Source of the DNA: Carya illinoinensis
Lineage: Eukaryota > Streptophyta > Magnoliopsida > Fagales > Juglandaceae
NCBI RefSeq assembly: GCF_018687715.1
Contig: NC_056765.1
Coordinates: 2,170,001-2,234,000 of the forward strand
DNA: 64,000 bases
Direction: 5' to 3'
Position 1 is the first letter of the stretch. Every line of letters begins with the position of its first letter. The position numbers and the translations under genes are program-made. Below the pieces are notes generated by a model. That model was not told where the DNA came from. It did not search any database and worked only from the letters and a program-made list of their open reading frames with translations. Positions 50,201 through 60,716 of the stretch are shown here, piece by piece.

Positions 50201-50939
50201 ATCAATACAAATTTCAAAACTAAAATAACATTAAAAAATGATATTCAAACAATTTTTTAATTTTACAATATTTTTATTTAACCCTTTTTTCATATTTTTT
50301 AAAACCCAATAAAATATATTAATTCAAACTATTTTATTACTTTTTACAAAATTACAAGAGTGTCCAAATGTCCATGAACTCAACCATGTAAGGTCTGATC
50401 ATCGATAGTATATAGTACGTGTATGCATGTTAGCCGCTAAATCTCACCAATATATGAATGGTCCAACTGGCCTGCGGCTAGCTATCACCTCGTGCATGCC
50501 ATAGTTAATCCCTAGCTAGCCAGAGTGGTACTAGTACTGGTTTTGATTCGTTAAGTTATAAAATTTCCAGTTATATCTGTTTGTTACAGTACGTCTATGA
50601 TCACAGTCTAGAATTAATATTCCTTTCTCAGTTCGTAATTGGAAATAGACATATGTTGTAGTACTATAAAAACTTGCACTTTTGATGGAAGAAATTAAGT
50701 TCTGCCAAAAAATAAAAAAAAAAGGAAGAAAGCTAGCTCTACGTACGATGGATAGTTAGATACTGGTCCAATGAGTTTCGACCAACCATATTTCTCTCTC
50801 TGTCTCTTTACAGGAACAGTATATACCCTCTTTCCCCCACAATGCACTTTTTCTACTTAAAGGACCGTTTGTGAGAGCAGCTAAGTGCAACTGATTGAGT
50901 ATTAGCGGCAGTGAAACACTTTTCTCCTTTACTCTGATC
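47202..50939. other. Intergenic region of copy B, upstream of DAD1-type gene B
   Basis: Aligns with about 11584-16046 of copy A. Differences are the lack of the copy A insertions at 13568-13772 and 14235-14545 and the presence of a foldback MITE (48950-49098). Also contains an AT-repeat (about 49163-49188). No supportable gene; the ORF at 49985-50260 is AT-rich and not kept in copy A. Confidence 0.75.
48950..49098. mobile_element. Foldback MITE present only in copy B
   Basis: About 150 bp forming a near-complete hairpin. The left arm (GTTACATACAGTCATTTTTA, CACACTCCACTGATATAATT) pairs with the right arm (CAATCACATCAGTGGAGTGC, AAAAATGATTGTACATAAA) over ~60 bp with scattered mismatches. Copy A reads across the site uninterrupted near 13427 ('ctaattaaaagtata'). 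The direct flanks suggest a short TTAA or TAA target duplication. Confidence 0.75.
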
Positions 50940-50946
50940 TTTAAAA
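50940..50946 (+). promoter_or_regulatory. Candidate TATA box of DAD1-type gene B
   Basis: TTTAAAA, 62 bp before the ATG at 51002, in the same context as in copy A (16047-16053). Support is position and conservation only. Confidence 0.3.
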
Positions 50947-51001
50947 CCCTTCGAGCCACTGGTCGGGAACGAGAACTGTGACAAAAGCATTTATATATAT
51001 T

Positions 51002-52372
51002 ATGTATAGAATCAGAAAGCCTGATCTTTTTCTTTCAACGAGATCAGCAGTACGGCCATGCACACAGCTCCCTGCTGCAGCAGCAGTGGCCCCAAAACGC
51101 GTTCCAGTACGCTTCTGCTGCAGTACCGTCGATAGTACTACACAATCAGCGACCCAAGACAGCAAGAAGTTGGCCGAGAATGTTCAAACAGTGAAGCATC
51201 TGGAGCGCTCACTCAAACCCATTCACGACACCAGTGTCTCATCCTTCCCGTACCGGTTCATGCCGGCCAGACCGGCAAAGCTTGGGAAGAAATGGATGGA
51301 GTACCAAGGTGTTAGAAACTGGGACGGCTTGCTCGACCCTCTGGACGACAATTTGCGCCGAGAGATTCTCCGGTACGGCCAGTTTGTGGAAGCTACGTAT
51401 AAATCCTTCGACTTCGACCCTTCCTCGCCTTCATACGGCACCTGCATGTTCCCCAGAAGATCACTGTTAGAACGAGCGGGCTTACCCGAGACCGGTTATC
51501 GTTTGACCAGGAATCTACGTGTGACCTCCGGTATTCAACTGCCACGTTGGATGGAAAGGGCACCCAACTGGGTTGCCACCCAGTCCAGTTGGATTGGCTA
51601 CGTGGCAGTCTGTCAAGACAAAGGTGAAATCTCCAGGCTAGGACGTCGAGACGTGGTGATTGCTTACAGAGGCACCACTACGTGCTTGGAGTGGCTGGAG
51701 AATCTGCGCGCCACCCTAACCCACCTTCCCGGTGCTGGTTCAGACGACCTCGGGTCATCATGCGGACCAATGGTGGAGAGCGGTTTCCTAAGCCTCTACA
51801 CCTCCGGAACCGCAGGCTCACCCAGCCTCCAACACATGGTGCGACAAGAAATCTCCCGGCTCATCCAATCGTACGGCCACGAGCCCCTGAGCTTGACCAT
51901 CACCGGGCACAGCCTTGGCGCTGCCCTAGCGACTCTCACCGCGTACGACATCAAGACCACCTTGGAACGGGCACCGGAGCTAGTCACGGTCATCTCCTTC
52001 GGCGGTCCACGCGTCGGGAACTTGAAATTCAGGCAACTCCTAGAAAAACAAGGCACCAAAGTTCTACGTATTGTGAACTCGGAAGACCTAATAACCAAAC
52101 TACCAGGCTTCGTTATAAATGATAGCAATGACGACGTGCCGTACAATCATAGCATCCACGTGGCAGCTGGCCTTCCTAGCTGGATCCAAAAGCGTGTGGA
52201 GGAGACGCAGTTGATGTACGCGGAGGTTGGGCGGGAGCTACGGCTGAGCAGTAGAGACTCCCCTTACCTCAGCGGCTTCAACGTCGCCACCTGTCACGAG
52301 CTCAAGACATACCTCCACCTGGTCGACAGCTTCGTGAGCTCCGCTTGTCCTTTCAGAGCAAAACTTCAGTAA
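51002..52372 (+). CDS. DAD1: Plastid phospholipase A1, DAD1 type (copy B)
   Basis: A single-exon 456-aa lipase, nearly identical to the gene at 16104 apart from a 4-residue deletion in the transit peptide region and the C-terminus. The catalytic residues are kept: GHSLG with Ser304, Asp362 in NSED, His432 in CHELKTYLH. Residues 1-56 look like a chloroplast transit peptide. It ends SSACPFRAKLQ, which resembles the usual DAD1 ending better than copy A does, so copy B probably keeps the ancestral frame. The start is the MYRIRKP ATG shared with copy A; a longer frame would need a GTG at 50978. The predicted role is linolenate release for jasmonate. Two such genes ~35 kb apart would raise dosage or allow divergence. 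Both solo LTR and MULE flank it within 4 kb, which might affect its expression. Confidence 0.9.
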   Translation: MYRIRKPDLFLSTRSAVRPCTQLPAAAAVAPKRVPVRFCCSTVDSTTQSATQDSKKLAENVQTVKHLERSLKPIHDTSVSSFPYRFMPARPAKLGKKWMEYQGVRNWDGLLDPLDDNLRREILRYGQFVEATYKSFDFDPSSPSYGTCMFPRRSLLERAGLPETGYRLTRNLRVTSGIQLPRWMERAPNWVATQSSWIGYVAVCQDKGEISRLGRRDVVIAYRGTTTCLEWLENLRATLTHLPGAGSDDLGSSCGPMVESGFLSLYTSGTAGSPSLQHMVRQEISRLIQSYGHEPLSLTITGHSLGAALATLTAYDIKTTLERAPELVTVISFGGPRVGNLKFRQLLEKQGTKVLRIVNSEDLITKLPGFVINDSNDDVPYNHSIHVAAGLPSWIQKRVEETQLMYAEVGRELRLSSRDSPYLSGFNVATCHELKTYLHLVDSFVSSACPFRAKLQ

Positions 52373-52911
52373 AAAAGAAAATAGAAATGATTGCAGATAT
52401 AGAGAGCTAGTCTCACGTAATTTTAAAAAAAAAATTAAGCAAAAATAAATAGGGATTCACGGAAATTTTTTTTTAACTTTTTAATAATGAATTATATTAT
52501 TTTTTAAATCGATTACGTGAGATTACGCACTTTATAAATATATGTAATATTACTTTTAAATAATAAAAATTTCTATAAAATGATTTGTTAAAATAACATC
52601 ATTTTATAGAAATACATTCAATTTAAAATATGTTATATAAACGAATGTAAAAAATATTATGCAAATAATATCATTACTCATTTCGAAATATGAATTGCGA
52701 GATATATATCAATTTTGTAGTAATTAATATATATTGTAGTAACGTATGCATTTATATCCATTCTCCTTAAATAATTAAAAAAAAAAACTAAACAAACTTG
52801 TAATTGAATCTAAACTGATAATACTTTGATTAAAAACGTATACCGACATGTTATGCAAGTAGTCTTGATGATTCAATAATGCTTTTGAGGTATTTGTCGA
52901 GATATCAGATG
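52373..52911. other. 3' flank of DAD1-type gene B
   Basis: AT-rich, aligns with 17529-18165 in copy A minus the MITE at 17788-17950. Nothing coding. Confidence 0.7.
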
Positions 52912-52916
52912 ATATT

Positions 52917-55824
52917 TGTAACAGCCCGCTAGAAATTTAATTGTAAAATTTCTATTAACTTTAGAAATCTCGTGAAAACCTCATAAGTTTTCACGAATCC
53001 ATTAATCGTATAGGTTTTTGTCTAACTACATAGTTAGTGTTATTATTTACTATGGTATTAGAAGTGTGTTTTTGATTATTAGAGATAGTTAGAAGTGTCA
53101 AAAAGTATTATGGTTTGTGCCATTAGACTCGGATGGTTATTTAAAATCTTATGGCGCAATAACATTTTTTCATATTTTCGGTCAAAACGTCTGTTCAAAA
53201 CTGTAGATATTATTAGATAAAAATATCTTAAGTTGATTTTTTGTAGGTACTATTGGATAGAATATTATGAGATAATCTTTTATAGATATTTTGGGTAGGA
53301 GAAAACTACACTCAACTCTTAACTCCAGCCTCATCTCTTCCATATCTCATCCATAAGTATCTCCAGCCACCTCTCCCCACGAAATTATCTTCATTTACAC
53401 TTTCCATTGAAAGAATATCAAACACTCTCTCTCGGACAACTTTTAGGAGGTCTTTTGCACACCCATTTCGAAGCTGTTGTAGGTATTTTATCATAAAGTC
53501 TCCTTCATATAAGTTGTTCCTTTTTTAGTCTAGTTTACATGGATATCTTATTTGCCCCATTTGAAGATCATTTGGTCAGTCAAATATTGTGTAAACTATA
53601 GAAAGGTCATTCTGGGAGATAAACTGGAGAATATGTTATAGTTTGGAGTTTTTGACCAAGCTAATGGATAGATATTGGTCCGAAATGTTTATGGAGTATT
53701 GTTAACATGTATATATGACTATTGGTTGAGGAGTTTTGCATGATTAAAGGTTTTGATGAAAGATTTTCTTATATTTAGAAACTTAGAAACTGGAAGAGGA
53801 AAAATAGTTTCTGTTTTGAGAAAGTTTAACTCTTTGGTGGTCTAAACCTATTCTAATGACTTTGATAATTTTATTGGAGGATCCTAAACATCTTATATAC
53901 ATGTTATATTATTATTTTGAAGATATTTGATGTTAGTTTCAAAGATATGAAATTTTATGCAAAGAGATATTCAGATAAGCCAAAGTGTGGATATTCTTGG
54001 CTAAATTTATGTTTTGGTTAATTTCTAACCATGTGATCTTGAATTAGAAGCTTATATATGTTTTAGGACATCTTTTTAAACCATGTAATGGTTTGGTTTG
54101 AAGATCATATATTTATAAGTCATAGATCAAGAGATTTATCAAAACTAGTTGAGGAAAAAGTTTCTGTTTTTGGACTAAGTGTAAAACCAAAAACTCCAAA
54201 TGTTATTTTGTGATTTTGGTGACTTTAGTTTGATGATTTAAAGCATGGTTGATGTTAGGATGATATTATGAATATGTTAGAAGTAAGATTTGATTTTTGA
54301 AATTCTTGGAGATGTTTTGATTTAAGGTCAAAACTTGTGATTCAAGTGCTTGGATTTTTTTACAAAAAAAGTTTGGTGTTGATTATTAGCTTTTTCTAAA
54401 TGGATGTTTTAAGTATGGTTTTTAACTTACTAGCAGTCTACTGTGTATGTGTGCTAAGTAAAGGAACTACAGTGTATGTATGTGTGTTATCATATATGTC
54501 ATGCCATGCCAAGTTATCACGTAATTGTCTATTATACAGAATTTATTCTGTCGTCAATTTTTATGTTATATCATATATTCTGTCATGTATTACTGTACCT
54601 TACAAGTACGTCATGCTAAGTATGTCATCTATTACATGTATGTCAAGTCATGTAATATTTACTGTTACAAATATGACATGTTAAATATGTTTTCTATTAT
54701 ATGTTATGCAATATTATGAAATATTTCTATCTCAAGTTGGTAATGTATTTCAAGTTATATTCAAGTCACGTTATGTTACGTCAGGGTTTCAGTCATTTCG
54801 TATTCCAGTCACGTTTCATTTTGATTACTTATGTATGGGGTCACAGTAATTGTGACGCATACACTACGTGAGACATAGCAATTTTGTCACGTAGAATACA
54901 TGGGGCCACAACAACTGTGGAGTATGTATTTAAGCAGTTAAAGAATAAGTTTCCGTAGAATACATGGGGCCACAACAACTGTGGAGTATGTATTTTTCAT
55001 GTTAAGTCAAGTTTGTGTAGATTACATGGGGCCACAACAACTGTGGAGTATGTATTTACACGTAGAATACATGGGGCCACAACAACTGTGGAGTATGTAT
55101 TTTTCATGCTAAGTCAAGTTTGTGTAGATTACATGGGGCCACAACAACTGTGGAGTATGTATTTTTCATGTTAAGTCAAGTTTCAGATCAAGTTCATGTC
55201 AAGTCAAATTCAGTTCATGTTTCAATTTAAGTTATGTCAATTATGCTATGTTGTATGCCAAGTTATGCTTTAATTACTTATGAATTTGATTATGCATTTA
55301 TGCTTTTACTGTCATGCATGCATCATTAGCTTGTGTGGAAGTTTTTTTGTTAACTTACTGAGATTTGTAATCAAATCTCACTTTGGTAGTCCCAACTACC
55401 ATTCTCCCCGAATGGTAGATCTTGTTACAGGACCTGAAAGAGAATCAGGAGCTGATCAACTAGACACAGTTGACTAAGCGACGGTGCGACGTCAGTGTTA
55501 ATATAGTAGTTAACGTAAATTACTACTTGTACAATGGAGTTGCATTTTTAGTATTTTTTGGATCATAACCATTTTGGACTAGTGTTGTGATCTACTCAAT
55601 GGGTCTTTATGTATGAAGTATGTTTTAAGTATTTGGGATATTTTCAATTTGGTGTATAGTATTGCTAAAAAAGAAAATTATCCGCTGCGAATATTGCATA
55701 ATGTTAGATGCATGTTAGGAACATTGAATCTTATATGTCATGAACGGAGGCAAGTAGCCTTGTGTTGCATGTCTCCATGCTTCAAATGTTCGTCTGATTC
55801 CAAACGGAATTTGGGGGCGTCACA
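52917..55824 (+). mobile_element. Solo LTR, same family as the one at 40945
   Basis: 2908 bp with TGTAACAGCCCGCTAGAAAT at the left end and GGGGGCGTCACA at the right, and a perfect 5-bp duplication ATATT (52912-52916 and 55825-55829). Copy A near 18165 is the empty site. No internal coding region or second LTR is near, so it arose by LTR-LTR recombination. It inserted into an older MITE (18165-18370 in copy A). Confidence 0.9.
54890..55165 (+). repeat. Tandem repeat within the solo LTR
   Basis: Five copies of a unit containing 'ACATGGGGCCACAACAACTG' followed by 'tggagtatgtatt', with variable spacers of roughly 25-45 bp ('ttcatgttaagtcaagttt' in several). It is the inverse of the 57-bp repeat in the other solo LTR but with different spacing. 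Confidence 0.88.
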
Positions 55825-55829
55825 ATATT

Positions 55830-56580
55830 AGTTGAGATAAAAGTTAAAAATTAAATAAAATATTGTTAAAATATATATGTTTGAATATTAATATTATTTT
55901 AAAATTTTAAAAAGTAAATTATTTATTTTATTTTACTTGAAAATTTAAAAAAATTATAATAATAAAATAAAATAAAATGAGATAAGATGTATTGTAAAAA
56001 CAAATAAGTCCCAATAATACAAATACAAACTCTTATACAATTTTTAAAAGCAATATTTTGAATAGGAAAATTCTAGTGACAAGCATACTTGTGTACTAAT
56101 ATGTGTACTAATTTATTGTGATTGGTTAAAAAGTAGATTTTATTGAAAACCGTGCTAATTTAATTTTTAAGTATGAAAGAATCTGTATTGATACGCAGAT
56201 TAGTATGCGACTTTGATTGTATGTAGCAAAACTCTTTTGAATACAAACTCTTATACAATACTTAGCATTAATAGCAACTTCCCTAGAATTTCACAAATAA
56301 ATAGACATGCACAGCTCCCACGACAGTACCAATAAATTAGTATTGCAAATCAATTAAAAAATTTTATTTTTATAGAAAAAAAGTCGTGATTTTATATAAT
56401 TTATTAAATTTATTTTATAATAAAAATAATTTTATAATTTAACATATTATATATATAAATACGTTAACTTATAAATTTATTTTATACAATAAAAAAAATC
56501 AAATTTAGAAATTGTAAGTTAGAGTTATGATGTTTATTTTTGAAAAGCGAATAATTAATTAAAATAGAGAAAATTAATTA
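55830..56580. other. Copy B stretch between solo LTR and hAT element
   Basis: Aligns with 18170-18890 of copy A. Around 56057-56238 it carries a MITE of the 170-bp family in place of ~150 bp of copy A (about 18437-18592). No gene. Confidence 0.65.
56061..56236. mobile_element. MITE-family copy in copy B
   Basis: About 175 bp, with 'tgtgtactaatttattgtga' and 'gattagtatgcgactttgat' near the ends and 'ttggttaaaaagtagatttt' inside. Best-preserved member of the family also seen near 23262, 25085, 25540 and 29028. Not present at the matching place of copy A. Confidence 0.6.
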
Positions 56581-59500
56581 AAAGTTTTGAAATCCGTTCC
56601 GGTGACCATTCTGGTTGAGGTACTGGAACGGAATATTTCGGTACCGGTACGTTTCGGTGTACCGTTTCGGGATAGATATTATATAGATAAATTATATATA
56701 ATAACTATATTCCAAAATAAAATCAATACAATTCTCTTAAAAGTATACATACCTGATAACTTAATAATATTTCTCCATAGTGAATACAAGTCTTAAACAC
56801 ACATTTATAAAACTAAATAAAATATCATAAGTTCTCAATCCAACTGTAATCATTCATTTTCATCAATAAGACAAAAAGGATCAACATTAACAAAGCTACT
56901 CAAAATATTTTCGTCATTGTCATTGTCACCACCATCATCATCAATATCAAGACCAACATTAACACCTTCTTCCAAATTTTGTGAGGCTAATGGCTCCTCA
57001 ATACTTCCCCAATCCAAGTCTTCTCCATCAATAAGCTCTGATTCTTCACCTACCCATTCCTCCATCAAGTCAATATTCTCAAGATTGATTGGATCCAAAG
57101 CATCTCTTCCCCTCTTTATGTTTCTGCCAAAATAAAAGTCACACGTAAGTGAAAATATTACATATTTTTCAACAATTAAAAACATTATTTTTGAAAAAGT
57201 TTACCTCTCACGGAGCTTCAAGTTATAACGAACAAATACTAAATCATTCAAACGTTTATGCTCTAATTTATTCCTCTTCTTTGAATGAATAAATTCAAAT
57301 GTACTCCAATTTCTTTCACAACCAGTTGCACTACAACATTGACTTAATATGCGGATTGCAAACGTTTGAAGAGCTGGAAACTCATTTCCAAAAGTACTCC
57401 ACCATGCAACTACAACAAAAGTGCAATTATAAATTATTACTTAAAATTAAATAAAAGAATTAAAATATAGATTCACACTATTTAATAAAGGATATTGAGG
57501 TTACCTGGATTACTTTTTTCACGCTGGCGTATTGCTATAGGTTGTCCAAAATCACCGTTTGCATTCTTATACATGTCAATTTGTTGAATGATCTCATCTT
57601 GCTTATCAATATCACGTTCCATCTTTACAACGCAAGTCGTAAACCCTCTAAAAACATCATTTCTACTTTTAAAGCAAGGGTTAAAGTAAATTCCAGGATT
57701 AAGAAGACAACCTGCTGCATGTAATGGACTATGAAGCTGCTTATCCCACCTAGCATCAATGACCCTGATGAATGGCATAAATGCAGAAACTTTGTTCTTC
57801 AATCTTGCTTTTATATTCTCTTTGGCTTTCTCCATTGCATTGTACAAGTATTCCATTGCAGGCTTCTCATCCCCATCGACAAGTCGTAGTACTCGAACCA
57901 AAGGCTCGCTGATTGTTACAATAAACTGACATTGAGCCCAAAACTCTCTATCTTCTAGAACAATCTCAGCTATCTCCTTCCCTATGTTGCTTTTAGAGTA
58001 ACTTGATACAATCCACTTATCACAAGTGAACATTTGTCGAAGCTCTTTCTTAAACAACAGTAAGCATTGGATACTTAAAAAATTTGTAGCAAACCTTGTG
58101 ACTGCAGGGCGACATAAATCATGACCTTTGGTGAAGTCCTTTCTCATCAAAGCCAAAACCCAAGCATGGTTATAAATGAATTTCGTTATCTTCATTGCCT
58201 TCTTTATAGTTTCATCGATAATAGGAAAATGTTTGGGATCACAAAAGTTCTCTAACATCAAATCTATACAATGAGCTACACAAGGGGACCAAAACAAAGA
58301 ACCATACTTTTGCTGTAATTTTTTTCCTGCAGCCTTATAACTCGCATCATTGTCTGTTATGAATTGCACAATATTCTCCACCCCAACTTCTTGAACAACT
58401 TCATCAAAAATTTTAAATAATGTTTCAGCATCTTTTCTAAGGCCCGATGTATCAATAGACTTCAAAAACATTGTACCTTTTGGGCAATAAACCAAAAAGT
58501 TAATTATTGGTTATTGCCTCTGATTTGTCCAACCATCTGCCATTAGTGAACAACCACTATCCCTCCAAGATGTTTTAATATCTAAGAGATAATTCTGAAC
58601 CTCAGTCACAGAATTCTTCAACAAATTTCCTCTCAACTCATGTAAAGAAGGACCCTTGAATCCTGGCCCGATGGCAGCTATAGCATCTATAGCTGGTTGA
58701 TAAAATTTAGATTGAGATGCATTGAAAGGTAAATTTGCATCATACCACCAATTTGCTATAGCCATTTTTGCTTTGTCAATCATTTCCTTTGAACACATAG
58801 CACTCTTAATAGAAGGTTGAGAGCCAGGACTTGTTCTTGGAGCAAAAAATCTGCTAAATGGCCCCGTTGACTTTCCACCTACTTTCTCATTCCCCTTCCC
58901 CTTCCCCTTTGAATCATGAACGGGTCCTTGACTCCCTCCCTCATACTCATCATCACCAACATCAACATCATCATATGTTAAATCTACAGGGCTTCCACAT
59001 CCAATCTCTAAGCTTAGTTTTCTTTTCTTCTCTTTGTTTTTTTTCATTTCATTGACCAACTCTTTCATTTGCCATTTTATATCATCAGAGACTTTTTTAC
59101 ATGCTTCTACATCACCTGAAATCCCACCTAGATGATACTTCAACCTCGTGACTCCGCCACCTCTAATGATTTTGCTACAATAAAGACATTGAGTACTATT
59201 TCTTGCTCCTGGCACTACACGTGCATGGGACCATGCTGGATCCTCTGATCTAGCAGGAGCAAATGCCGTAGAGGTAGCACTATTTGATTGACAACTAGAC
59301 ATTTATAATTTATATACCCCTACATTATGAAAAAAAAAAAAAGAAAAAAAAAAGAATCAACTCATTTAGAAATGCACATATATTTGGAAAGACTTTGTGA
59401 CAAAATTGTACAAATTATCAACTAATAACAGCAACTTGTACAAATAATTCTAAAATTCTAATACTTTATAGCATTGACATTTATTTTTAAGCGTACAAGT

Positions 59501-60716
59501 AATTTGTAGCAGCTAGGGTCGGTAGGCCAGATTACGTACAGCTTTAGGATAAGCGACGTACGTAGAACTTATAATTACTAATATTTGATGGATCGGGTCT
59601 AATGACCTATTCCTAATCTTTTTCTTCTAATTATTAATTAACAAAAAAGTTTGTGCAGACGTACGTCTATCATGCGTTTACTCGATCAACCCCTTGGAAA
59701 TGTTTGTCAACTTATGATGATATTACTTTATATTTTTGCAATACTACAACCTCAAGATGCCTTCAAGGCAATTTGGATACTGTTGGCGGCCGGGGGAGAG
59801 GTCACAGACACAGAGAGAGAGACAAAGAGTTTAACTTCAGAAGCATATATAAAACTAGATGCTATGCTGATGGAGGTATATATAATATATAAATTTAATT
59901 CTAAAATCAAACACTGGGAGTTCTCTAAAGTCTAAACTTGCACAATAAATTTTCAGCCTAAAAATTTATTATATATAATATATATGCCACTTCATACAAA
60001 AAATTAAAAGTCTACTTACAATATATAATTTTAAGTTAGCATCATTTGACGAAATCGGAAGGGAAAATGAAATACGGTAATCGGTGATTCGGTATACCTG
60101 TCCTGCACAGATTGGACGGACGAAATTAGAGGCCAAAACCAGAGCTGCCGGCTGCGGGCGACGGCGACGGCGTCGTTGCTGCTAGGCCCAAGACTCACGA
60201 CGGCGTCGGAGTGCTCCTAGAGTCCCGACTCTGAGGAGATCAGATCTGGAAGAGAAATGGAAGAGAAAATAGAAATGGAAGAGAAAGTGAGAAACTTGAA
60301 ACCTGAAAGTTGAAACGCGAAGAGAACCGGAGAATCAGACCAAAGAGTCTTCAGAGTTCAGACGGCGCACGGAGAAGAGAAAGAACTCACGGAGAAGAGA
60401 AAGAAAAGTAACCGGGGAAAAGAAAAAAGAGAAACCGGGGAAAAGAAAAAAAGGTGCGGAAAAATGAAGAAAAAAAGTAAATTACGAAAATGGTAAGAAT
60501 TTAACCTTAATTACAAAACTGCCACCGTGTGTTAAATTCCGGATCGGAAAGTGTATTCCAGCCGGAATGCCGGAATTCGGCTGGAATGGACCGGAACAGG
60601 GCGAAACGGCCGGAATTTGTAGCTGAACGAAATATATAGCGTTCCGGTTTCGGCTACTGTTCCGGAAAGGAAAATTCCGGCCATTCCGGCCGGAACGGAA
60701 CGAATTTCAAAACTTT
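56581..60716 (-). mobile_element. hAT transposon
   Basis: 4136 bp with short terminal inverted repeats AAAGTTTTGAAAT(C/T)CGTTCCG and dense subterminal CCGGAA/GGAACG motifs, strongest at 60540-60705. It carries a three-exon hAT transposase gene on the minus strand. Copy A near 18890 is the empty site. No 8-bp target duplication is visible: the right flank 'ggtttcttgacg' differs from copy A, so the flank was probably altered after insertion. Confidence 0.85.
56850..59302 (-). pseudogene. hAT transposase (BED finger, DDE, dimerization domain), one nonsense codon
   Basis: Exon 1 runs from the ATG at 59302 to about 57505. It has a BED zinc finger (C39, C42, H57 and C68 region), a Lys-rich stretch, then SLMADGWTNQRQ and, after a TAA at 58511-58513, the same frame continues with LVYCPKGTMFLKSIDTSG, FITDNDASYKAAGK, WSPCVAHCIDLML and FIYNHAWVLALMRK. 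Exon 2 (57205-57409) and exon 3 (56850-57123) carry the hAT C-terminal dimerization domain (ALQTFAIRILSQCCSATGCE, RNWSTFEFIHSKKRNKLEHK) and an acidic tail. The introns have GT-AG borders. The TAA is the only break seen, so this is a young loss, or an unusual case needing readthrough. Confidence 0.88.

Noticed and set aside
50978..51001. Eight-residue N-terminal extension of DAD1-type gene B
   Set aside because: It depends on a GTG start; the next ATG (51002) matches the start of copy A and the extension is not in frame-conserved form in A.
52917..55824. Complete gypsy element
   Set aside because: Only one LTR with its own target duplication; no primer-binding site, gag or pol follows.
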